From the NCBI RefSeq assembly GCF_002157205.1, contig NZ_CP021358.1, forward strand, positions 1,984,001 to 2,048,000: a DNA stretch of 64,000 bases, written 5' to 3'. Of the stretch, positions 25,732 to 33,820 are shown one piece after another. The notes beneath the pieces were generated by a model. It was not told the origin of the DNA and searched no databases. It saw only the letters and a program-made list of their open reading frames with translations. Position 1 is the stretch's first letter, and every line of letters begins with the position of its first letter. The DNA is from Kushneria marisflavi (GTDB taxonomy: Bacteria; Pseudomonadota; Gammaproteobacteria; Pseudomonadales; Halomonadaceae). A program made the position numbers and the translations under genes.

Positions 25732-26865
25732 TCAGCGAACCAGAGTATCCAGTGCGCTGGTATCGAAGTCGTGTAGCTCATCGAGGCGGCCGTCACGGAC
25801 CTTGTTCGCCCACTGCGGGTCGGACAGCAGGGCCCGGCCGATGGCGATCAGATCGAAATCATTGCGGGCGCGCCACATGGCCAGCTCCTCGACGTTGACC
25901 CGGCTTTTGGAGGTCGGGTCTTCCTCACGGGTGAAGTGCCCGGTGCGGAAGGTCTTGTCCAGACCCACACTGCCCACGGCAATGACCGGGCAGCCGGTCA
26001 GCTCACGCGTCCAGGTCGCCAGCGTTTTGGTGCTGCCTTCAAAGCCCGGCTCCCATACGCGGCGCGTGCTGGCATGGAAGATGTCCACGCCGTCCTCGGC
26101 CAGCGGCTTGAGCAGCTCGCCCAGGGCCTCGGGGGTCTCGGCGATGATTGCCTCGTAGTCAGACAGCTTCCACTGCGAGAAGCGGAAGATGATCGGGAAG
26201 TCCGGGCCGACCGCGTCACGCACGGCGCGCACGATCAAGCGCGCAAAACGCAGCCGGTTCTCGACGCTGCCGCCGTACTCGTCAGTACGCTGATTGCTCT
26301 CGGGCCAGAAGAACTGGTCGATCAGGTAGCCGTGGGCGCCGTGCAGCTCGATACCGTCAAAGCCGATCGCTTTGGCATCGCGCGCCGCGCGGGCAAAGGA
26401 GGCCACCACGTCCTGGATGTCCTGCTCGGTCATCGCCTTGACGACTTCCACGCCGTCTTCAACGATCGACATCGGACCAAAGCCCGGCACGCTGGCGTCC
26501 GGCTCAACCCCCGGACGACGCTCGCGGCCCACGTGCCACAGCTGCGGCACGATCTTGCCGCCGGCAGCGTGAACGCCCTCGACGACCTTCTGCCAGCCGG
26601 CCAGCGCTGCTTCACCGTGAAACGCCGGCACATTCGGGTAGCCGTTGGCACCGGGATGATCGATATATGTGCCTTCGGTGATGATCAGGCCCACGCCGCC
26701 TTCGGCGCGGCTCTTGTAGTAGGCCGCGACGTCATCACCCGGCACGCCGCCCGGCGACTGGTTGCGCGTCATGGGGGCCATGACAATACGGTTGGGAATG
26801 GTCACCGGGCCCAGCGAGAGGGGTTCAAACAGCGGAGCGGCCAGCGTTTGTGCAGAGGTCTTCAT
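25732..26865 (-). CDS. Old yellow enzyme-family alkene reductase (NemA-like)
   Basis: A 377-residue FMN-dependent TIM-barrel oxidoreductase that reduces activated C=C bonds or nitro groups with NAD(P)H. Family signatures are PNRIVMAPMTRNQSPGG, QLWHVGR, GIELHGAHGYLIDQFFWPESN, the catalytic stretch around NQRTDEYGGSVENRLRF, and FDLIAIGRALLSDPQW. AGGTG lies before the ATG at 26865; a GTG three codons upstream is an alternative. It precedes an ArsR-family gene and is probably induced by electrophiles. Confidence 0.92.
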   Translation of the reverse strand: MKTSAQTLAAPLFEPLSLGPVTIPNRIVMAPMTRNQSPGGVPGDDVAAYYKSRAEGGVGLIITEGTYIDHPGANGYPNVPAFHGEAALAGWQKVVEGVHAAGGKIVPQLWHVGRERRPGVEPDASVPGFGPMSIVEDGVEVVKAMTEQDIQDVVASFARAARDAKAIGFDGIELHGAHGYLIDQFFWPESNQRTDEYGGSVENRLRFARLIVRAVRDAVGPDFPIIFRFSQWKLSDYEAIIAETPEALGELLKPLAEDGVDIFHASTRRVWEPGFEGSTKTLATWTRELTGCPVIAVGSVGLDKTFRTGHFTREEDPTSKSRVNVEELAMWRARNDFDLIAIGRALLSDPQWANKVRDGRLDELHDFDTSALDTLVR

Positions 26866-26886
26866 GTCTTTCACCTACTGATATAG

Positions 26887-26904
26887 AAATATACCAATAT
26901 ATTT
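26887..26904. promoter_or_regulatory. AT-rich inverted repeat, candidate ArsR operator
   Basis: AAATATA (26887-26893) and TATATTT (26898-26904) are perfect arms around CCAA, 22 bases upstream of the alkene reductase gene. ArsR-family operators are typically AT-rich repeats of this kind. Confidence 0.65.
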
Positions 26905-27109
26905 AAACAGAGCGACCATAGCGTGACAATCCCCTGCTCGCCTGCAGGGAGCGACACAGGGTCGCGGGGCATGTGATCGGCATGCTGTCCGCCATTGGTG
27001 CTGGTGATCGCCCCGGATGAACGCCATGCTATAAGCAACCCGTGTTACCAACGCGTCTGTCACTGCAACGGTTGAACACCCCACTGTCCCTTTACCAAGG
27101 AGCCCCGTC

Positions 27110-27943
27110 ATGACCCTGGATCAGGCTGCCACCAAGACGCTTATCGACATTGTTCGCCACGCCGCGAAAACCGAAATTCTACCGCGCTTTCGCATGCTCG
27201 ATCCCGACACCATCGACACCAAAAGCGGTCCGGATGATCTGGTCACCATTGCCGACAAGGGGGCCGAGAAGGTGATCACCCAGGGGGTCGCCAGGGCCTT
27301 TCCGGAGGCCACCATCGTGGGCGAGGAGGCCGTGGCCGAAGACGCAACGCTTCTGGACACCATTCGCGACGCCGAGATGGCTGTCATCATCGACCCGATC
27401 GATGGCACCTGGAACTTTGCCCGCAATCTCAATCAGTTCGGCGTGATCCTGGCCGTGGTCAGCCGCGGCGAGACCGTTTTCGGTCTGCTGTATGATCCAC
27501 TGGTCGATGACTGGGTCATGGCCCGCAAGGGGGAGGGCGCCTGGTATGGCCGCCCGGACGGCACGCAGCGGCGCCTGCACATGTCCAGCACCTCGAAGCT
27601 TTCCAACATGACCGGCTCCACCTCCATTCGCCGCTTCCCGAAGGAGACCCAGTACGATCTGGCCGGACTTTTCCCTGACTTTGACCGCATGATGTCCTTT
27701 GGCTGCGCCTGTCACGAATACCGCACCATGGCCTTCGGCTTTGTGGATTTCATGCTCACCGCCAAGCTGATGCCCTGGGATCACGCCGCCGGCATCATGG
27801 TCGTTCAGGAAGCCGGCGGTTACGCCGCGCTGCTCGACGGCACACCGTATAACCCCACGATCCATCAGGGCCGCATGATCGCGGCCAACTCGAAGGACAG
27901 CTGGGAAGCCCTGCGCGAAAAGTTCGACTTTTTGATCGACTGA
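27110..27943 (+). CDS. Inositol monophosphatase-family phosphatase
   Basis: A 277-residue magnesium-dependent, lithium-sensitive phosphatase fold. Metal ligands are in VGEEA (about residue 68), DPIDGTWNFA (about 91-100) and WDHAAG (about 223). The family includes inositol-1-phosphatase, CysQ (3'-phosphoadenosine 5'-phosphate) and HisN. The N-terminal layout, with DDLVTIADKGAEKVI, is nearest to IMPase/HisN-type enzymes, but the substrate cannot be decided. AAGGAG precedes the ATG. It stands alone between divergent and unrelated genes. Confidence 0.82.
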   Translation: MTLDQAATKTLIDIVRHAAKTEILPRFRMLDPDTIDTKSGPDDLVTIADKGAEKVITQGVARAFPEATIVGEEAVAEDATLLDTIRDAEMAVIIDPIDGTWNFARNLNQFGVILAVVSRGETVFGLLYDPLVDDWVMARKGEGAWYGRPDGTQRRLHMSSTSKLSNMTGSTSIRRFPKETQYDLAGLFPDFDRMMSFGCACHEYRTMAFGFVDFMLTAKLMPWDHAAGIMVVQEAGGYAALLDGTPYNPTIHQGRMIAANSKDSWEALREKFDFLID

Positions 27944-27957
27944 TCTGCCTCTCCCGC

Positions 27958-27983
27958 CCGGCGCGCCTCTGGTGACGCGCCGG
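27958..27983. terminator. Hairpin after the phosphatase gene
   Basis: CCGGCGCG (27958-27965) and CGCGCCGG (27976-27983) form a perfect eight-pair GC stem 15 bases after the stop codon. No T run follows. Confidence 0.4.
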
Positions 27984-28122
27984 CGCCCCATGACTGATCC
28001 GGGTGATTGTCCGTGATGACCTGCAGCGATCACGATGGACACTGACACGGTTTTTCCTCATATTCATTCCACCTTTGTAGCCGGCGCTATGATACTGATA
28101 GTTTTAAATAGCTGGCCATTAA

Positions 28123-28134
28123 ATCGTGCACTAT
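28123..28134 (+). promoter_or_regulatory. Candidate OhrR half-site upstream of ohrR
   Basis: ATCGTGCACTAT lies 14 bases before ohrR and differs in one base from ATCGTGCGCTAT in the ohr promoter. The shared word in two promoters of one regulon suggests OhrR autoregulation. Confidence 0.5.
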
Positions 28135-28147
28135 ATAAGTTACAGTC

Positions 28148-28609
28148 ATGACTGATCACAACGACAATTTCGAGCAGGACGGAGACTTGCTGGCACTGGA
28201 ATCGCAGCTCTGCTTTGCGCTCTATGCCACACAGCTTTCCATGAGCAAGCTTTACCGACGGCTTCTCAAGCAGCTGGAGCTGACCTATCCCCAGTATCTG
28301 GTCATGCAGGTGCTGTGGCAAAAGGACCATCTGACCGTTTCAAGCATTGGCGAGCGACTGTCTCTGGATTCCGCCACGCTCACACCACTGCTCAAGCGCC
28401 TGGAAAGCGCCGAGCTGGTCAGGCGTCAGCGTACCCGTGAAGACGAACGCCAGGTCGAGGTGTCGCTGACCGACCGGGGCAGTGCCCTGCGTGAAAAGGC
28501 CCGCACGCTGCCCGCGGAAGTTGAACGCGCCTCGGGCTGCTCAACATCGGAAATGAAGGCGTTGCGCGATCAGCTCAACGCTTTAAAGCAAAATCTGGAT
28601 CGTATCTGA
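28148..28609 (+). CDS. ohrR: Organic-hydroperoxide sensor OhrR (MarR family)
   Basis: A 153-residue MarR-family repressor. The sensing cysteine is Cys22 in [11 protein letters not shown], the exact position of the peroxidatic Cys in Xanthomonas OhrR; a second Cys at 131 (SGCSTSEM) fits the two-cysteine class, which forms a disulfide on oxidation. The winged helix contains [16 protein letters not shown] and the wing [10 protein letters not shown]. It is transcribed 65 bases ahead of ohr on the same strand. Alternative MarR-type functions are unlikely given the neighbour. Confidence 0.92.
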   Translation: MTDHNDNFEQDGDLLALESQLCFALYATQLSMSKLYRRLLKQLELTYPQYLVMQVLWQKDHLTVSSIGERLSLDSATLTPLLKRLESAELVRRQRTREDERQVEVSLTDRGSALREKARTLPAEVERASGCSTSEMKALRDQLNALKQNLDRI

Positions 28610-28628
28610 CCCTTTTTTATCCATTTAT

Positions 28629-28651
28629 ATCGTGCGCTATCCAATAGCGCA
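28629..28651. promoter_or_regulatory. OhrR operator in the ohr promoter
   Basis: TGCGCTAT (28633-28640) and ATAGCGCA (28644-28651) form a perfect inverted repeat around CCA between ohrR and ohr. The left arm belongs to the 12-base word shared with the ohrR upstream region. Confidence 0.6.
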
Positions 28652-28674
28652 TATTGAACACAGGAAATATCAGC

Positions 28675-29103
28675 ATGTCGATCGAAAAGGTACTCTACCG
28701 CGCCAGCGCCCAGGTCACCGGTGGCCGTGAAGGCCGCGCCGTTTCCTCCGATGAAAGACTCGATGTCGCCTTGAGCACGCCGAAGGCGCTGGGCGGCAAG
28801 GGCGGGGATGGCACCAACCCGGAGCAGCTTTTTGCCGCCGGCTATTCGGCCTGTTTCCTGGGCGCGCTCAAGCATGTGGCCGCTCAGGAGAAGGTCAGCC
28901 TGCCGGAAAACGCCTGGGTCGGCGCCGACGTGGACATCGGGCCGATTCCGACCGGTTTTGGCATCGAGGTGGCACTCAATATTCATCTCTCGGGCATGGA
29001 TGAAGCCCAGGCCAATGATCTGGTCGAAAAGGCTCATGTGGTGTGTCCCTATTCCAACGCCACCCGCGGCAACATCGACGTGACGCTGAACCTCGAAGTC
29101 TGA
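28675..29103 (+). CDS. ohr: Organic hydroperoxide resistance protein Ohr
   Basis: A 142-residue thiol peroxidase of the OsmC/Ohr fold that reduces organic hydroperoxides using lipoylated partners. The catalytic cysteines are Cys60 in [12 protein letters not shown] and Cys124 in [12 protein letters not shown], and the partner residues R and E are in the normal context. The frame is open seven codons further upstream from a TTG, but AGGAA before the ATG at 28675 and the family length fix the start. Confidence 0.94.
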   Translation: MSIEKVLYRASAQVTGGREGRAVSSDERLDVALSTPKALGGKGGDGTNPEQLFAAGYSACFLGALKHVAAQEKVSLPENAWVGADVDIGPIPTGFGIEVALNIHLSGMDEAQANDLVEKAHVVCPYSNATRGNIDVTLNLEV

Positions 29104-29131
29104 ACAGCGTCCGCAAAAACGCCTGAACCAG

Positions 29132-29162
29132 AAACGCCCGCCTGTTTCACAGGCGGGCGTTT
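29132..29162 (+). terminator. Rho-independent terminator after ohr
   Basis: Arms 29132-29144 and 29150-29162 form a 13-pair perfect stem with loop TTTCA and a T-rich end. It lies between ohr and the convergent norR gene. Confidence 0.85.
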
Positions 29163-29237
29163 TCATGCTGCAACATCACGTGTGATCGTCGACATGTTTC
29201 ACATGAAACATTGTCGTTTCCCGCCATCGAAAACTCC

Positions 29238-30800
29238 CTATTTAAGCCCCAGCCGTCGTCCGAGCCGGTGCAGGTTGGCGCTGTCCATGTCGAGCGCCCG
29301 GGCACTGGCCGCCCAGTTGTGATCGTGTGCGGCCAGCACCTGTTCGATGTGGTGGCGCTGGAAGGTGTCAGTAGCCTCACGCAGGGAAAGCATGTTATCC
29401 ACAACCGATTGCGGGCAAGCGGGTGTGGATAAGCGATCCGCCGCAGGCTCGACATCGCTCGAGCCGGTTTCGACCGGCAGATCCAGATGCTTGATCCCGA
29501 TACAAACGACGGCCGATCGACGGGAGTCAGGACGCGCCTCACCCATGGCCCGCAGGGCGGCACGGCTCAGGGTATGTTCGAGCTCGCGCACATTGCCGGG
29601 CCAGTGCCAGGCCAGCAGCGCCTGTTCGGCGCGAATGTCCAGACGCAGATTGGCCAGGCCCAGACGCACCCGGTTGTCTTCCAGAAAATGCCCGGCCAGC
29701 AGCAGAATATCCTCACGGCGCTCGCGCAGCGGCGGAATGCGCAGGGGAAAAACGCTCAGACGGTGATACAGGTCCTCACGAAATCGACCGGCAGCCACTT
29801 CTTCAGCCAGATCGCGATTGGTCACGGCGATCAGTCGCACATCCACCTTCATCGCCTGATCGCTGCCCAACGGCTGAATCTCGCCTTCCTGCAGTACGCG
29901 CAACAGCCGGGGCTGCTGGGATAGTGGCAGCTCGCCGATCTCGTCAAGCATCAGGGTGCCCCCGTCGGCCATGGCAAAATGACCACGATGATCGCGACTG
30001 GCACCGGAAAAGGCGCCACGTCGATGGCCAAAGAGCGCGCTTTCGATCAGCGTCTCCGGCAGCGTGGCACAGTTGACCCGGACCAGCGGGCCGTTGCAGC
30101 GCCGCGAGCGCTCATGCAGATGGCGCGTCAGATGCTCCTTTCCCACGCCGGTTTCACCGTGCAGCAGCACGCTCAGATCGGTGGGCGCCACCAGCGCCAT
30201 GCTTTCATGAAGACGCGCCATGGCCGGACTGTGCCAGCCGGGCGAGTGCAGCGACGTCCCCTGTTCCGATGACAGCACCTGATTGAGCCGCGAGCGGGTA
30301 TCCTCGAGCTGCCCGGTCAGGCGCAGACAGGTGGCCAAAAGCTCCGCAGCCGCCATCAGCTCCTCGTCATCGATGCCGGCCATCTGCTGAGGAATCAGGG
30401 CATCCAGCGTCAGCATGCCCAAAAGCCGGTCGCCGTCGCGCAGGGCCACCCCCATGCAGTCATGCACATGGGTCAGATCGGCATCAAGCAGGCCGTCAAA
30501 GGGATCCGGCAGGGTGCAGTCACGCGGAAAGCGACAGACCCGAGGGTGGGCAGCGATGGCGGCAAGTCTTGGGTGGGCCTCCAGCTGGAAGCGCCGGCCG
30601 CAGACCTCACTGCCCATGCCCAGCACGGCCACCGGTTGCAGCCCGCCTTCGACGCTGACCATCAACGTACTGGCATCGGCCGGATAATTGCCGACCAGTG
30701 CGGCCAGCAGCCGTGACCATTGCGGATGCAGGGCATCAAAGCGCTTGCCGTCACTCAGGGCCGCCAGCAGATCCCGCAGCGCTCTTGAAAAGATGGTCAT
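29238..30800 (-). CDS. norR: Nitric-oxide-responsive sigma-54 activator NorR
   Basis: A 520-residue enhancer-binding protein. The N-terminal GAF domain (about 20-165) would carry the non-haem iron that binds NO. The AAA+ domain has Walker A GETGVGKEHLTRH, the sigma-54 contact loop GAFSGA and Walker B GGTLMLDEIGELPL. A Fis-type helix-turn-helix closes the protein. The contact loop reads GAFSGA instead of the usual GAFTGA, a conservative Thr-to-Ser change. The start at 30800 was chosen because the longer frame (to 30977) covers the divergent hmp promoter. It is divergent from hmp, its expected target. Confidence 0.9.
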   Translation of the reverse strand: MTIFSRALRDLLAALSDGKRFDALHPQWSRLLAALVGNYPADASTLMVSVEGGLQPVAVLGMGSEVCGRRFQLEAHPRLAAIAAHPRVCRFPRDCTLPDPFDGLLDADLTHVHDCMGVALRDGDRLLGMLTLDALIPQQMAGIDDEELMAAAELLATCLRLTGQLEDTRSRLNQVLSSEQGTSLHSPGWHSPAMARLHESMALVAPTDLSVLLHGETGVGKEHLTRHLHERSRRCNGPLVRVNCATLPETLIESALFGHRRGAFSGASRDHRGHFAMADGGTLMLDEIGELPLSQQPRLLRVLQEGEIQPLGSDQAMKVDVRLIAVTNRDLAEEVAAGRFREDLYHRLSVFPLRIPPLRERREDILLLAGHFLEDNRVRLGLANLRLDIRAEQALLAWHWPGNVRELEHTLSRAALRAMGEARPDSRRSAVVCIGIKHLDLPVETGSSDVEPAADRLSTPACPQSVVDNMLSLREATDTFQRHHIEQVLAAHDHNWAASARALDMDSANLHRLGRRLGLK

Positions 30801-30859
30801 ATCGACACTTTTTCCCGTCAATGGGTCATTTTGACATCGTGCATTCAGGTCATTATGAC
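30796..30859. promoter_or_regulatory. Three GT-N7-AC NorR enhancer boxes
   Basis: GT-N7-AC elements occur at 30796-30806, 30825-30835 and 30849-30859; the last is part of a perfect GGTCATTATGACC palindrome. Three such sites upstream of a sigma-54 promoter is the known NorR arrangement. The first overlaps the norR start codon, so NorR may also repress itself. Confidence 0.75.
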
Positions 30860-30971
30860 CATGACCTCTGTTCTGATACCAGCGTAACGTTTTCTGCAGA
30901 ACTTGAACCCATCGCTTCACACGGGCCTTGAGACAATGAAAGCGTGGCAACCTGTCACACTCGAACTGACC

Positions 30972-30986
30972 TGGCACGGCGCTTGC
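30972..30986 (+). promoter_or_regulatory. Sigma-54 (RpoN) promoter of hmp
   Basis: TGGCACGGCGCTTGC carries GG at -24 and GC at -12 with exactly ten bases between, matching the consensus TGGCACG-N4-TTGC. It lies 113 bases downstream of the last NorR box and 48 bases before hmp. Confidence 0.88.
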
Positions 30987-31033
30987 GATACCAGCAGTGT
31001 CTCGTATTGCTACCCTGTCGCCAGGAGCGCGCC

Positions 31034-32212
31034 ATGCTTAACGAAAAGCAGCTTGAAGTCATCAATGCCACTGCCCCGGTGGTCGCCGCCAACGCCGAAA
31101 CCATCGCCAGCACCTTTTATCCGCTACTGTTCGAGCGCTATCCGCAGGTGCGCTCGATGTTCAACATGCGCCATCAGGCGACCGGTGAACAGCCCCGCGC
31201 GCTGGCCCGTTCGGTGGTCGCCTACGCGCTCAACCGTCAGGACCCCGTGGCGCTTGAAAGGCTCATGCACCCGATCGTTAACAAGCACGTGGCGATCAAC
31301 CTGCAGCCCGATCAGTACGCCATCGTCGCCGAGTGCCTGATGGCCGCGATCGGAGAAGTGCTGGGGGATGCCGTGACTCCCGAGATTGCTGATGCCTGGA
31401 GCGGGCTCTACTGGGAATTTGCCGACCGTCTGATGGCTGCCGAAGAAAACACCTATCAGCAGCTGGAAAACGTGCCCGGCGGCTGGCGTGGTGAGCGGGG
31501 CTTCACCCTGGTCGATCGCGTAACGGAAAGCGATGAAATCGTGTCGTTCTACTTCAAACCGGTGGACGGCAAGCCGATTCGCACCTTTCAGCCGGGGCAG
31601 TATCTGGGCGTGGCGCTCGATATCGATGGCGAGCAGGCGATGCGCCAGTACAGCCTGACCTCACGCCCGGGAGATGATTTCTACCGCATCTCGGTCAAGC
31701 GTGAAGGCCAGGGTCGGGCGAGCCGCCACCTGCATGATCATGTCAAGGTCGGCGATCATGTCCGTCTGCTGCCACCGGTGGGCGAGATGGTGCTCGATGA
31801 GCGCGACGCACCGGTCATGCTGATCAGCGCTGGCGTCGGACAGACACCAATGCTCTCGCTGATGGCCCAGGCGCTCGAGGCCGGGCGTCAGGTCATCTAT
31901 CTGCATGGCGCGCGTAACGCCCGTGTGCATGCCTTCCACGAGCATCTAAAGACGATGGCCAGACAGTACGGCAGCCGGCTCACCTATTGTTATGTCTACA
32001 GCGACCCGACGATCCCTGACGAGCTTTTTTATCGCGGCGTGATCAACCGCGCCCTGCTGGCCGACTATTTGCCGCGTGAAGTCACGCCAAGCTGCTATTT
32101 CACCGGTCCGACCGGCTTCATGCGCGATGTCGAGAGCGCTCTGGCGGCACTGGACATCGACACGCCCTACCGCCATTTCGAGTACTTCGGCCCCTCCGGC
32201 CAGCTGCACTGA
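31034..32212 (+). CDS. hmp: Flavohaemoglobin, nitric oxide dioxygenase Hmp
   Basis: A 392-residue cytoplasmic enzyme that turns NO and O2 into nitrate. The globin domain (about 1-140) has the proximal His in LMHPIVNKHVA; the FAD domain has RQYSLTS; the NAD(P)H domain has LISAGVGQTPMLSL and ends in FEYFGPSG. The frame is open upstream to 30944, but the ATG at 31034 gives the normal N-terminus MLNEKQLEVINATAP. Expression is expected from the NorR/sigma-54 promoter ahead of it. Confidence 0.96.
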   Translation: MLNEKQLEVINATAPVVAANAETIASTFYPLLFERYPQVRSMFNMRHQATGEQPRALARSVVAYALNRQDPVALERLMHPIVNKHVAINLQPDQYAIVAECLMAAIGEVLGDAVTPEIADAWSGLYWEFADRLMAAEENTYQQLENVPGGWRGERGFTLVDRVTESDEIVSFYFKPVDGKPIRTFQPGQYLGVALDIDGEQAMRQYSLTSRPGDDFYRISVKREGQGRASRHLHDHVKVGDHVRLLPPVGEMVLDERDAPVMLISAGVGQTPMLSLMAQALEAGRQVIYLHGARNARVHAFHEHLKTMARQYGSRLTYCYVYSDPTIPDELFYRGVINRALLADYLPREVTPSCYFTGPTGFMRDVESALAALDIDTPYRHFEYFGPSGQLH

Positions 32213-32248
32213 TCGTTCCAGGGAGAACCAGTCAATGTCAGACGCGGC

Positions 32249-33016
32249 CTACAGGTGATAGACCTGACTGCGCCCGCCGTCGATGAGAATGTCGGTGGCA
32301 TTGATAAAGCGCGCCTCGTCACCAGCCAGAAACAGCGCCGTCGCAGCCACTTCGCTTGCCTCACCAAAGCGTTTACAGGGCAGCAGTTCCACCTGTTGCT
32401 GGCGCTCTGCCTCGCTCAATCCATCAAGCCAGGCCTGCGCCGATGGCGTTTTGATCAGCCCCGGCGAGATCGAGTTGACCCGAATACCGCGGGCCGCATA
32501 TTCAATTCCCAGCGAACGGGTCAAACCGATCAGGCCGTGTTTGGCCACCGGGTAGGGAAAGGCGCCCGGAATGATCCGATGTCCATGAACCGAGGCGATA
32601 TTGACCACATGCCCCCGCGACTGCGAAAGCATCGATGGCAGGAGCGCCTGAATGCAGTGCCAGGCGCCTTCCAGATTGATCGACATGCAGCGCTGCCAGA
32701 GCTCTGCATTGACCGCCAGCGGGTCGGCAAAGACGTTGATCCCGGCGGCGTTGATCAAAATATCGACCCCGCCCAGCGCGTCGAGTACACCGGCCAAGGC
32801 CGTCCTGACGGCATCATTATCGGCCACGTCAACCGTCTCGACGTGCACCCTGCCAGGGTACGTTCGCGCCAGCCGGTCGCCTGTTCGGGCCAGCGCCGCA
32901 TCGTCCTGATCCAGCAGCGCGACGCTTGCCCCTTCGGTGAGAAAACATTCCGCCGTGGTCAGCCCAATGCAGCTGGCGGCACCGGTCACCACGGCCCGCT
33001 GTCCCTGAAGTCTCAT
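32249..33016 (-). CDS. Short-chain dehydrogenase/reductase with altered glycine motif
   Basis: A 255-residue classical SDR. The active-site Tyr and Lys are in YPVAKHG (about 150-156), the catalytic Ser in NIASVHGH, and NAAG is intact. The cofactor motif reads TGAASCIG instead of TGAASGIG: Cys replaces the second conserved Gly, from a single-base change (TGC for GGC). This may lower NAD(P) binding or be a sequence-specific variation. GAGGAC precedes the ATG. The substrate is unknown; sugar or hydroxy-acid dehydrogenases of this kind are common in Halomonas. It is transcribed alone. Confidence 0.8.
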   Translation of the reverse strand: MRLQGQRAVVTGAASCIGLTTAECFLTEGASVALLDQDDAALARTGDRLARTYPGRVHVETVDVADNDAVRTALAGVLDALGGVDILINAAGINVFADPLAVNAELWQRCMSINLEGAWHCIQALLPSMLSQSRGHVVNIASVHGHRIIPGAFPYPVAKHGLIGLTRSLGIEYAARGIRVNSISPGLIKTPSAQAWLDGLSEAERQQQVELLPCKRFGEASEVAATALFLAGDEARFINATDILIDGGRSQVYHL

Positions 33017-33081
33017 GTCTCGTCCTCGTGATGGTCCGAAGGATCATCATCGCAGCTTCGGGGCGCACGGCGTATACGCTC

Positions 33082-33097
33082 TTGTGGCAAGCCACAA
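33082..33097. promoter_or_regulatory. 16-base palindrome upstream of the SDR gene
   Basis: TTGTGGC (33082-33088), AA, GCCACAA (33091-33097) is a perfect palindrome 66-81 bases upstream of the SDR start. Its form resembles LacI/GalR-type operators. It touches the terminator of the preceding cyclophilin gene. Confidence 0.4.
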
Positions 33098-33132
33098 AAA
33101 AGCCCCGAAGGCCGGTGCAGGCGTTCGGGGCC
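33096..33132 (-). terminator. Rho-independent terminator after the cyclophilin gene
   Basis: On the minus strand GCCCCGAA pairs with TTCGGGGC (loop of 14 bases), followed by six T. It ends the cyclophilin transcript before the SDR gene. Confidence 0.75.
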
Positions 33133-33149
33133 ATCATGTCCGGGAAGAA

Positions 33150-33716
33150 TCAATCCAGCCGTTCGACCGACAGGATGGTGATCGGATTGCTGGGCACATC
33201 GGCGTAAGGGCCGCGACGGCCGGTCGGGGCGCCGGCAATGGCATCGACCACGTCCATGCCTGACACCACATGACCAAACACGGTGTAGCCGGGCTCATAG
33301 AGGCTGCGGTAATCGAGTGCCTTGTTATCGACCAGGTTGATGAAGAACTGGCTGGTGGCTGAATCCGGCTGGCTGGTACGCGCCATGGCAATGGTGCCGC
33401 GGGTGTTCTTGAGCCCGCTTTCTTCCAGCGCGATGGGATCATTAGTCTTTTTGGCCGTCATGTCGGCGGTCATGCCGCCACCCTGGATCATGAAGCCGTC
33501 AATGACGCGATGAAACACGGTGCCCTGATAGAAGTCCTCATTGGCGTAGTTCAGGAAGTTCTCCACCGTGTTGGGCGCCGCCTTGGCATCGAGCTCCAGC
33601 TCGATATTGCCCTGGCTGGTGCGAATTTCGACGTGCGGATGATCGGCATCGGCCAGCGCCAGGGGTGAGAGCAGCGGCAGCGCCAGCAGGCAGCCGCGCA
33701 GTAACGGTTTCAGCAT
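33150..33716 (-). CDS. Periplasmic peptidyl-prolyl cis-trans isomerase (cyclophilin, PpiA-like)
   Basis: A 188-residue protein with a cleavable signal peptide (MLKPLLRGCLLALPLLSPLA, cut near ALA-DAD). The cyclophilin core has FHRVIDGFMIQGGG (catalytic Arg) and SQFFINLVDN. It speeds proline isomerisation in exported proteins. GGAG lies eight bases before the ATG at 33716. It is transcribed alone, followed by a terminator. Confidence 0.92.
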   Translation of the reverse strand: MLKPLLRGCLLALPLLSPLALADADHPHVEIRTSQGNIELELDAKAAPNTVENFLNYANEDFYQGTVFHRVIDGFMIQGGGMTADMTAKKTNDPIALEESGLKNTRGTIAMARTSQPDSATSQFFINLVDNKALDYRSLYEPGYTVFGHVVSGMDVVDAIAGAPTGRRGPYADVPSNPITILSVERLD

Positions 33717-33820
33717 GAATAGCGCTCCAGTCACGAGGTAAGGTCCGTCAGACTAGCCGGACAGAACAGGTCTGACCAGCCTTCGTGATCTCGACGCACT
33801 TCCTTTCACCCGGCAGCATT

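Noticed and set aside
30801..30977. A 59-codon N-terminal extension of NorR
   Set aside because: It would cover the NorR boxes and part of the hmp sigma-54 promoter; NorR proteins start near MTIFSRAL.
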